Origin: Opisthocomus hoazin
Lineage: Eukaryota > Chordata > Aves > Opisthocomiformes > Opisthocomidae
NCBI RefSeq assembly: GCF_030867145.1
Contig: NC_134428.1
Location: forward strand, 6,634,001-6,698,000
DNA length: 64,000 nucleotides
Reading direction: 5' to 3'
Shown: positions 38,901 to 48,660 of the stretch, piece after piece
Layout: each line of letters begins with the position of its first letter
Position numbering within the stretch: the first letter of the stretch is position 1
Program-made: the position numbers and the translations under genes
The notes under the pieces: model-generated
Told to the model about the DNA's origin: nothing
The model's database searches: none
The model's input: the letters and a program-made list of their open reading frames with translations, nothing else

Positions 38901-41900
38901 TGGACCACTCGTTGGATAAGGAACAGGCTCAATGGATGCACTCAAAGAGCTGCAGTCAATGGCTCGATGTCCAGGTGGAGACCAGTGACGAGTGGTGTGC
39001 CTCAGGGGTCAGTACTGGGGCCAGTGCTGTTTAATATCTTTGTTGGTGACATGGACAGTGGGACTGAGTGCACCCTCAGCAAGTTTGCTGACGACACCAA
39101 GCTGTGTGGTGTGGTTGACATGCTGGAGGGAAGTGATGCCATTCAGAGGGACCTGGAAAGGCTGGAGAGGTGGGCCTGCGTGAACCGCATGAAGTTCAAC
39201 AAGGCCAAGTGCAAGGTCCTACACCTGGGTCGCAGCAACCCCAAACACAAGCACAAGCTGGGCGAAGAGTAGCTCGAGAGCAACCCTGAGGAGAAGGACT
39301 TCGGGGTACTGGTGGATGAGAAGCTCAACATGAGCCGGCAATGTGCGCTTGCAGCCCAGAAAGCCAACCGTATCCTGCGCTGCATCAAGAGAAGCGTGGC
39401 CAGCAGGGCAAGGGAGGGGATTCTGCCCCTTTACTCTGCTCTCATGAGACCCCACCTGGAGTGTACTGCATCCAGCTCTGGGGCCCCCAACATAGAAAGG
39501 ATGTGGATGTGTTGGTGCAGGTCCAGAGGAGGGCCAGGAAGATGGCGGAGTACCTCTCCTATGAGGATAGACTAAGAGAGTTGGGGCTGTTCAGCCTGGA
39601 AAAGAGAAGGCTCCAGGGTGACCTTATAGCAGCCTTCCAGTACCTTGAAGGGGGCCTGCGGGAAGGATGGAGAGGGACTTTTTACAAGGGTGTGTAATGA
39701 CAGGACGAGGGGGAATGGCTTTACACTAAAAGAGGGCAAATTTAGATTAGATATTAGGAAGAAATTCTTCACCATAAGGGTGGTGAAACACTGGAACAGG
39801 TTGCCCGGAGAAGCTGTGGCTGCCCCCTCCCTGGAAGTGTTCAAGGCCAGGTTGGATGGAGCTCTGAACAACCTGGTCTAGTGGAAGATGTCCCTGCTCA
39901 TGGCAGGGGGGCTGGAACAAGATGAGCTTCAAGGTCCCTTCCAACCCTTACCATTCTATGATTCTATGATCTGGTTTAGAAAATGAAAGTTAACAACCCA
40001 ATGGATAAACAAGCAATTAACTTTCTAGCTACTTACCACAGTGTATTTCCCACTTGGCAGAGAAAGAAAGCTAAAAGATCCATCTTCTTTTGATACAACA
40101 TTGCACAAATAGGATAGAGACTCATCTCTTGACTGGAATCCATCCACAGGAGAAATACTGCAGCCCACAACATCCTGTGGCAATAAATGCAATAGAACTT
40201 TTTTTCCCATGGGAGAACAGAGAAAATAATTTCAGGGAGGGTGTAGGAGGGTTCAAAATACAACACTGTGAATGAAGGATGGGAAGTACCAAACCATTTT
40301 ACAGGCAACATTTGATAGCACAGCCTACTATTCATGTATAGGTGAAAGAGAAAAAACAACCAATAATTAACTTCATGGTAACAAGGACAGAAAACTCGGA
40401 AATTCAACATCCCCCAGTACCCCAGAACCGCACTGCAGTCTTAACTGACTTCAGTTCTGCGGACAAGGTTAACATTACAGAACAAGAGCTCTACTGTACA
40501 TAACAAATCACAGTACGCAACCAAGTGTTTCACACTCATTTCATAACACACTTTTAAGGTGGCAATAGAAGCTGTTGAACTTTGTCTTCACATCAAGAGG
40601 TCAAAGAGCAATTAAGAACTCGCGCTGAAGACAAATTACATCTACCGTACAAAGAATTTCAGGATTTGTCTAGCAACATCTTCTGTCTTGTGCCAGAAGC
40701 TGGTCTTTCACTACGGAGGAGTGTCATCTTCACGAGGGAACATGTTTACTAATGAACATTTAACATGCGAAAAGGTGTAACTAGAAGAATATTGTCTTAA
40801 AATTGTAGCCCTTGACCCTGCTGACCCACAAAGAATATATAGATCAATAACATGCTGTGAACCATATTATATTTTGCACTTGATGCTTGCTTCTGTTCAG
40901 GTCTTAGTCTTCTATGTCCCTTAATAGCCTGATTGCTGAGGAACCTGATTGTTTGAGAACAATAGTGAAGAGTTCAAAAGAGTCGAAATTAAAAGAATTT
41001 TCTAATTTCTTGTGTCTGAAAAAATATGTAGACCTTAAGCCTCAATTTTGACAGCATTTTAACAGAGAGCTATTGTGTTACACATCTGAGTAATTCCATG
41101 GAGGTCATGTGGAAACTCAGCATGTACACAAATGTTGTATTACAGGGGCCTTGTTGGAAAAAAATTCAAAAAATAACCAAACAAAAAAACAGCTTGAGGG
41201 GTTGTGCAGTTTATGTTTTCTATAAGCCAAGCTCAATGAAGGACAGAGATTACTAACAGGGCACTATGAATCTAGAAGCTATTTAGCTACTTCTTATTTA
41301 TGTCCATACTCATATTGAAAAGGTACTGATACACCGTTACCTCTTTAGTGACGGAAGAAGAGAAAAGCAGAAACATGACCCCTTTCATTGGTTCTCCATC
41401 ACTCCTTACTGACCCGGAAACATTGTAGCCAGCAACAACCAGAGGGCTAGCAGCATAAGCGTTAGAACTTGTCACTCGTACCACTGTGTTTGACTGAAAT
41501 ACAGAAACACATACATTTTCATCAAAAGTAGGCATTAGATCTCTCTCACAGCACCTAAATAACAGTCAGAAGCTATACATTCAACAACAGAAACAGAGGC
41601 CAGAGCAGCAGTGCTCAAAGAGAGTCCACAGGCTAGTCAAAACACAAAGACACTAAAGCAAAGATACTTTGCAAAATAGTATTTTTCCTGTTTCACTGAT
41701 TTAGGAATTGGTCAGGATCTCAGAGCTCCTCAGAAAGCAAGCAGTCTGAAAGGGAAGGATTAGAGCATCTTCTGTAACATTCAAGCTCCTGCAAAATTAG
41801 ATGACCAAAAGCAAGAGCTCATTTGCCAGTCATTTTACCTGCCTGGCTCCATTATCTCCAAACTGGGCCTGCACGAGGCAGTCTCTTGACTACCTCAATT

Positions 41901-44900
41901 AAGTTTATGAAAAACTCCGTTACCCTTGTCCACTCACAAAAACCCTTCCTCACACTAGTTGATCAAGACAAGGTCTAGCAGATCTGCCCTCACTAAACAG
42001 CTTAACCAGAAATTTTGTAGGCTCTAACCTCTTTCAACATCCAGGTAGGATGAGATGCAAAGATTTCATATTCGCCAGGAAGCACTCTAAAGAAAGCAAA
42101 CCTGTAAGGCAAGAAAGGGGTGATGTCTCTCCAGAAATAGTCACAAACACTTGTTTACAGAAAAACAATTCAGACTCTACACGTTAGAAAAAAATATTTC
42201 AGAACTACTGTAATTCCAGTCAACACAGCAGAATTGAAAGAATCCTGTGTAAATGCACAGTATGCACCACCCACACTCACTTTCCTCCAGGTTGTGTAAC
42301 AGTTGCTTGTATGTTTATGTCACTGCCAGCATGTCTCAGTACAACCTGGACTCCAGCAGGACCTAATGCCTGACCTTTGCTGAGAACCTGTCAAAGCGAA
42401 GAGAAACCAGAATGTAAATGGATAAAAATAAATTGCAGACCTGAAGTAGAATGTTTTTTATGAAGGCAGAATTAACATAACATGGAATAAGTAAAAATAA
42501 GAGTCTAACCTTTCCGTTCACAGAAAATCCTGTGAACACAAAGTTGATATCACCTCCCTTTGTGCAAATGTCATTAACGCCATCCACATGGATGTCTACA
42601 CTGGTTGGTTCTGGAGGGGAAGAACAATGAAACAGTGTGGTAGTTAGTGAGACAGCAACCATGAAGCAATTCTACTTTAGCTTTACAAAATTCTTACAGA
42701 AATGCATTAACTAAAGCACAAAAGTGTTGCTCTGGAAGCCTTGCCACAGCAAAGTCAAAGCACCCACAAATCTTGATGTCAAAAATCCTCTTTCCTCCTC
42801 CCATTGCAGACATTTCTGCCAAAAAAAATCACATTCCTTCAAATCAGTTCATGGGTTACTTTGACAGAGTCTACCTTTTAGCTTTATTATCCTCTGGTAC
42901 AGTAAGTACATTTTAGTTATTAAAGCCATTCAGTAGGGCTTATCTCTTTTTGAAAAGCACTCGATTTTCCCTGCCAACTGCAAATTAGACATAGTTAAGT
43001 CCCGCATTGCAGATACACTGACCTATTGTAAGAAGACATACGAGAACTTACCAAAACTCCACCCTAGGGGAGGCTCAATTTTGAGAATGAAATCCCCCTG
43101 AAAATAAAAGAGCAATAACTGTCTTAATTGATCTTCTTTTAATTCAGCTAAAGGATGGGGAAAAAAAAAAATTCAGAACAGAGAATCACAGAATGTTCGG
43201 GGTTGGCAGGGACCTCTGTGGGTCACCCAGTCCAACCCTCCTGCCGAAGCAGGGTCACCTACAGCAGGCTGCACAGGGACCTTGTCCAGGCGGGTCTTGA
43301 ATATCTCCAGAGAAGGAGACTCCACAACCTCCCTGGGCAACCTGGGCCAGGGCTCCGTCACCCTCAGAGGGAAGAAGTTCTTCCTCATGTTCAGACGGAA
43401 TTTCCTCTGCTTCAGTTTGTGCCCATTGCCCCTTGTCCTATCGCTGGCACCACTGAAAAGAGTCTGGCCCCGTCCTCCTGACACCCACCCTGCAGATATT
43501 TGTAAGCATTTATAAGGTCCCCTCGCAGCCTTCTCTTCTTCAGGCTGAACAAGCCCAGCTCCCTCAGCCTCTCCTCGTAGGAGAGATGCTCCAGTCACCT
43601 CCTCATCCTCGTAGCCCTCCGCTGGACTCTCTCCAGTAGCTCCTCATCTTTCTTGAACTGGGGAGCCCAGAAATGGACACAGTACTCCAGATAAGGCCTC
43701 ACTAGGGGGAGGGGGAGTAGAGAACCTCCCTCGACCTGCTGGCCACACTCCTCCTAATGCACCCCAGGATCCCATTTGCCTTCTTGGCAACCAGGGCACA
43801 CTCCTGGCTCATGGTTAACCTGTCATCCACCAGGACACCCAGGTCCCTCTCCGCAGAGCTGCTCTCCAGCAGGTCCGCCCCAAGCCTGTACTGGTGCATG
43901 GGGTTGTTCCTCCCCAGGTGCAGGACCCTGCCCTTGCCCTTGTTGAACTTCACCAAGTTCCTCTCTGCCCAACTTTCCAGCCTGTCCAGGTCACACTGAA
44001 TGGCAATACAGCCTTCTGGTGTATCCACCACTCCTCCCAGTTTTGTGTCATCAGCAAACTTGCTGAGGGTACACTCTAACTCTTCATCCAGGTCATTGAC
44101 GAAGTTGAACAAGACTGGGCCCAGTACTGACCCCTGGGGGACACCACTAGTTACAGGCCTCCAACTAGACTCAGTGCTGCTGATGACAGCCCTCTGAGTT
44201 CTGCCATTCAGCCAGTTCTCAATCCACCTCACCAACCTCTCATCCAGCCCACGCTTCCTGAGCTTCCCTAGGAGGATGTTATGGGAGACTGTGTCAAAAG
44301 CCTTGCCGAAGTCTAGGCAGACAACATCCACGGCTCTCCCCTCATCTACCCAGCCAGTCACGTCATCGTAGAAAGCTATCAGATTGGTCAGGCATGATTT
44401 CCCTTTGGTGAATGCATGCTGACTACTCCTGATAACCTTCTGTTCCTGCACTTGCTTGTTGATGACCTCTAGAATGAGCTGCTCCATCATCTTTCCCAGG
44501 ATGGAGGTGAGGCTGACCAGCCTGTAGTTCCCTGGGTCTTCCTTCTTGCTCTTTTTGAAGATTGGAGTGACATTGGCCTTTCTCCAGTCCTCAGGCACCT
44601 CTCCTGTCCTCTAGGACCTCTCAAAGATGATGGAGAGTGGCTCAGCAATGACATCCACCAGCTCCCTCAGCACTCGTGGGTGCATTCCATTGGGGCCCAT
44701 GGATCTGTGGACGTCCAGATCGCTTAAGCAATCCCTCATGCAGTCCTCCTCAACCAAGGGAGAGTCATCCTCTCTGTAGGCTTCTTCTCTTACCTCCGGG
44801 GCCTGGGATTCCTGAGGGCCTGCCTTGACACTGAAGACTGAAGCAAAGAAGGCATTCAGTAGCTCTGCCTTCCCTGCATGCTCCGTCACCAGGACACCCG

Positions 44901-47712
44901 CCTCATTCAGCAGCGGCCCCACATTGTCTCTAGTCTTCCTTTTCCTACTGATGTAGTTGAAGAAGCCCTTCTTGTTTTTTATGACATCCCTTGCTAGATT
45001 CAATTCCAGGTGGGCTTTGGCCTTCCTCGTTGCATCCCTGCATGCTCTCACCACGTTCCTGTACTCTTCCCAAGTGGCCTGCCCCTCTTTCCATATTCCA
45101 TGGACCTTTCTCTTGCGCCTGAGCTCCGCTAGAAGCTCCTCGTTCAACCATGCAGGTCTCCTGCCTCCTTTGCTCGATTTCTTTCTCAGGGGGATGCACC
45201 GCTCCTGAGCATGGAGCAAGTGACGTTTAAACAGCGACCAGCACTCTTGGACCCCCCCTGCCTTCGACAGCCCTGGCCCACGGGATTCCTCCCAGTAGCT
45301 CCTTGAAGAGGCCAAAGTTAGCCATCCTGAGGTCCAAGGTTTTGATCCTGCTTATCGCCCTGCTTCCTCCACGCAGGATCCTGAACTCGACCATTTCATG
45401 GTCCCTGCAGACAAATCTACCTCCGACCTTGACTTCCTCAACTGGTCCCTCCTTGTTTGTTAGTACAAGGTCCAGCAGAGCGCCTTTCCTTGTTGGTTCC
45501 TCCACCACTTGCATCAGAAAGTTATCATCGATGCTCTGTAGGAACCTCCTGGATTGCGCCTGCCTAGCTGTACGGTCTTCCCAGCTGATGTCAGGGTGAT
45601 TGAAGTCCCCCATGAGAACCAGGGCCTGTGATTGTGAGGCTGCTTGCAGCTGCCTGTAGAAGGCCTCATCAGCTTCCTCCTCCTGGTCAGATGGCCTGCA
45701 GTACACACCCACAATAACATCACCCATAGGAGGCTGTCCCTTAATTCTAACCCACAAGCTCTTGACTCCTTTTTCATTCCCTCCACGGCAAAGCTCAATG
45801 CATTCCAGTTGCTCCTTCACATATAGAGCAACTCCACCACCTCTCCTTGTTGGCCTCTCTTTCCTAAAGAGTCTGTAGCCACCCATGACAGCATGCCAGT
45901 CATGCGAGCTGTCCCACATTTCTGTGATGGTGACCAAGTCGTAGCCGTTCTGCTGTACAACACAAGACTCAAGTATTCCATTCTCCTTTCCTCCTACCTA
46001 AAATACTCTGTTGAAAGCAGCAATTGCATCTGCCCAGACAGGCTGGGATTCTGGGCTCATATCCAGCCAGCTAAGAGCAAAAATTATGTATTATCATACA
46101 CTTATGTATCATTATACCACTTCCAGACCAAACCTGGCTCATGTTGAAGCAGCTCAGTGTTACAAAGTGCTCAGATCTGTCTCTACCTGCCCCAACAGAT
46201 GTGCTCTAAATCAGCCTTTAGTACTTCCACTAGGAGGTCCGACTCAATCATTCTGCCCAAACATGGGCTAACAAAATTTCAATCCTATTAAGAGCTCTGC
46301 ACCAAAAGGGTATTAATCTACACAGAGTTCCTCTTTAAATCAGTGGGCACCACATATGTTCTGAAGTTCATGCATGGAAATGCTCAAAGACCTAAGAATG
46401 AAATCCCTGAGATCAGAAAGCATCTTACGTTCTTAGAACTGGAAGGGAAGGACTTCTTTTTGATCCCTAAGTTACCTAGCTCTTCAAAAGAGCAAAACAC
46501 TTAGACCATCTGAGGGTAGCTTGTATTTAATTTGAATGTAAACGTTTTTCCAGTCTAAATACATATCAAACTTCTGATACATTTTGAGCTTCCTGTATCA
46601 TTATTTTCTTAAGACACTTTTAACATCTGCAATTACTCTTGCAAGTTATTTTCAATTCAGTCGTATTAAAACACTTTCTCATTCAGATTTATTTTCATTT
46701 CTATAGGTAGATAACCAAAAGCTTTATCTGTACTCTGTAGGAACCTGTACTTTTCATGCAGTATTTGTACAGCTTCTAGCACACGGTTGTTGGCAGTAAC
46801 TCAGGCTCCCAATGGTGCAGTCATACAGATAAATCACACAAAAGTAACACCGCAGCTAAAGTTACCCGGCTTTCCTCAAGATCATACTTAGCACTGAGAA
46901 ACAAAATGGCTGCATTACAAAGAGAAACAGCTGAAAGTTTGGTCCAAAACAAACTAAATTATTTCCTGATTCAAACGTGTCATGGGTGGGTGGTGTTGTG
47001 ACATTTAATCTGCTGGCAGCTCCTGCTTCCAGCACAGAGGAGACAGCACTGGTATTTCAGTTTCTTACCTTATCATAGAGGGGAATCATGAAATACCCGT
47101 TGATTGGAGCGCAATCGGTCTGGTATTTCAGAGTACCATGTTTTGTATATAACTTAATCTAAAAGAAACAAACAAAAAAAGACAAATATATTTTGAAAAA
47201 CATCAGCAAAGCTGGAACCAGCCATTCTCTAACCCTTGCTCTTACACAGCGGCACCCACGTCTCCCCAAGGGGTAACAGGGAGAAACTCTATTGCAAGAA
47301 GGCTACAACCTTGCCGAGCAAAACCGGTAAAGAACCCAGCCCCGGGCTCAAAAGAAAACGCTGACAGAAGAGCCCCACTTCCACCGAAACCACACCGCCA
47401 CCGCAGCCAACCCAAGCAGCGGCCGGGGCAAAAGGGCTTCACGGGGGCCGCGCAGCCAGCCCCCGAGGCTGGCCGGCACAGCCGGGGGGTGGGCGGCACG
47501 GCGGCCGGAGGGGGGGGGTGGGCTGCGCCCACCTCGATCAGGGAGTAGCTGATCTCCACATCCGATTTGACGAAGCCGCCGCAGCCCACCACGATGTCCT
47601 CGGAGCCCCGCGCCAGGGCGCAGCAGAGCGCGCAGACCAGCGCCGCCGCCCGGCCCCGCATCGCGCCGCCACCCCCCTGACCCAGCGCAGCCGCCGCCGC
47701 CCGGCCCCACAT
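14903..47712 (-). CDS. NOMO1: NOMO (nodal modulator), complete, 31 coding exons
   Basis: ER membrane protein with tandem Ig-like/carboxypeptidase-regulatory-like domains; with nicalin and TMEM147 it forms the BOS complex on the Sec61 multipass translocon. Exons: 47712-47533, 47158-47069, 43097-43052, 42610-42510, 42387-42281, 42101-42029, 41493-41341, 40174-40037, 37790-37701, 37077-36972, 36545-36395, 35111-34934, 34167-34026, 33096-32965, 32186-32050, 31772-31685, 30762-30699, 29574-29479, 27002-26793, 26491-26409, 24501-24342, 24215-24089, 23453-23340, 22699-22572, 21957-21816, 20961-20878, 19461-19351, 17463-17362, 17143-17024, 16043-15951, 15034-14903. All introns are GT-AG and phases close to 1,225 codons plus TAA (1,208 from the ATG at 47,661), close to mammalian NOMO (about 1,222). 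Diagnostic stretches include [36 protein letters not shown] and [20 protein letters not shown]. The transmembrane helix is in exon 30 and the tail is basic. Introns hold three CR1 copies. Confidence 0.97.
15951..16043 (-). other. NOMO1: NOMO exon 30, membrane anchor
   Basis: Encodes [18 protein letters not shown] followed by a leucine-rich hydrophobic run ([13 protein letters not shown]). This is the single C-terminal transmembrane segment. The large N-terminal part is therefore lumenal, and the short exon 31 tail, ending KKQKTRRT, is cytosolic. Confidence 0.9.
16868..16928. repeat. AT-rich (TTTATTAAT)n simple repeat
   Basis: Repeated TTTATTAATTTATTA units in NOMO intron 29, about 95 bp downstream of exon 29 on the minus strand. 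It is low-complexity and may be unstable in length. Confidence 0.8.
22437..22490. repeat. short CCTTCAGAAC tandem repeat
   Basis: Four near-identical copies of a 10-base unit (CCTTCAGAA plus C or G) in NOMO intron 24, with small spacer differences. It is a minor minisatellite. Confidence 0.75.
25246..26140 (-). mobile_element. truncated CR1 LINE in NOMO intron 20
   Basis: The + strand begins CAGAATCACAGAATGG, the reverse complement of a CR1 3' tail, so the element is on the minus strand (sense to NOMO). Reading inward on the minus strand it contains reverse transcriptase remnants around 25,894-26,130, including [16 protein letters not shown] and [19 protein letters not shown]. Frames are broken and the 5' end is cut within the RT domain. 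The left edge in + coordinates is clear; the right edge is approximate. Confidence 0.88.
38493..39970 (+). mobile_element. 5'-truncated CR1 LINE in NOMO intron 8, antisense to NOMO
   Basis: Contains most of a CR1 reverse transcriptase in one frame to a TAG at 39,270. Visible blocks are [17 protein letters not shown], the [16 protein letters not shown] box and an intact-looking FADDTKL catalytic motif. It then continues in other frames through the C-terminal region and ends with CCATTCTATGATTCTATGAT at 39,970. That end is only 66 bp from the 5' splice site of NOMO exon 8 (donor side at 40,037). The 5' start is truncated in the RT N-terminus. It is a different, plus-oriented copy from the minus-strand CR1s nearby. 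Confidence 0.92.
43181..45965 (-). mobile_element. long CR1 LINE with endonuclease and reverse transcriptase, in NOMO intron 2
   Basis: A 2.8-kb minus-strand copy, the most complete in the window. The apurinic endonuclease domain occupies 45,937-45,230 with a [10 protein letters not shown] box and a C-terminal RDHEMVEF box. A frameshift near 45,300 leads to the linker and RT N-terminus (45,315-44,611). A TAG at about 44,611-44,609 interrupts the frame, and RT continues at 44,598-43,702 with [13 protein letters not shown] and [16 protein letters not shown]. The 3' end is at 43,181. The N-terminus of the endonuclease and any ORF1 are missing. It is decayed by a frameshift and a stop, but both enzymatic domains are recognisable throughout. 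Confidence 0.93.
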
Positions 47713-48660
47713 CGCGCCACCACCCCCCTGACTCAGCACCGCCCGCCGCGCTGCCGGAAGAGCCGGGCCGGGCCGGTGGGTGCTGCCCCCTGCCGCCCCG
47801 GCGGGCTGCGGGCCCGCTCGCTGCCGCGGGCTGTCCAACCCCCGCCGCCTGCCCTTATGCTCCCCGGGTCCCTCTCCGGCGATTTTCCCGAGTTCCTTCG
47901 TGTCGCTGCCGCGTGATGCAGCGCGCCGCTACCTCCCGGCGAGACGACGCAGTACCCGCTGGCTTCCCGCCTGCCCGCCGGGGCTGGGCCGAGGCGGAGG
48001 CGCGGGAGCCCCCGGCCCCATCCCGCGGGCGGCGGGCTCCGCCTCGGCGCGCTGCGCCGACACAGACGCGCGCCCTTGGAGCTCCCGGCTGGACTTTGCC
48101 CGCCGCCCCCGGCAGGGGCGGGACGGGGCGCCCCGGGGCTCCCGCCAGTCCTGCGCGCGCCCGGCGGGAACGGGAGGAAGGTCCGGGGCCGCAGCCGGCC
48201 CGCGTCCGCCGGCTGCCGAGCCCAGCCGCGACGCCGCACCCGGCCCCTCCGCCGGCGGCTCGGCGGGCGCCATGGGGGCGGGCGGTTCGCTGTGCGGCTC
48301 CCGGGAGGGCTCCGCCGGGCTCTGGGTGAGTGCGTGGGCGAGCGAGCGCCGCGGCCCCGTCCCGCTTGCCGGGGCCGCCCCTCAGAGGCTCTGTCAGAGC
48401 CTGGGCCGGGCCGAGCGGCCCGCAGGGGGAGCGAAGGGAGCGAGCGATGACGGCGGCCGGGCCCGCGGGGCCTCGGCGGGGGGCCGGGAGAGCCGCTCCG
48501 CGGGGCCGCCCCACCCGGGCACCCGCGGACGCTGCGGGCGGACAGCGGCTGCCAGCGCGGTGCCTGAGGAAGGCCGGGCGAGCCGCGACGCCTGCTTCCA
48601 CCAGGCGCGACTGGTGTTGCGGACTTTGCCTCCCAGGGACGAGCTTTCACCGCGGTGAGA
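47400..48660. promoter_or_regulatory. bidirectional CpG-island promoter of NOMO and ABCC6
   Basis: Very GC-rich, CpG-dense sequence covering the first exons of both genes. It is centred on the 560-bp interval between the NOMO ATG (47,712, minus) and the ABCC6 ATG (48,272, plus). I see no TATA box in a sensible position, consistent with a dispersed CpG-island promoter. Human ABCC6 and its neighbouring NOMO copy are also head to head, so the arrangement is probably ancestral. The large open frames crossing this region on both strands are compositional. Confidence 0.85.
47642..47739 (-). repeat. NOMO1: 51-bp tandem duplication spanning the NOMO start codon
   Basis: Two copies offset by 51 bp (about 47,642-47,688 and 47,693-47,739) share CAGGGGGGTGG-GGCGCGATG-GGGGCCGGG on the minus strand. 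Each copy carries an in-frame ATG, at 47,712 (followed by TGGGGC) and 47,661 (followed by CGGGGC). The downstream ATG yields a compact 19-residue signal peptide ([19 protein letters not shown]) directly before the conserved SEDIVVGC. The upstream one adds 17 Ala/Gly-rich residues. The downstream start is more typical of a secretory signal, but either may be used. Confidence 0.85.
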
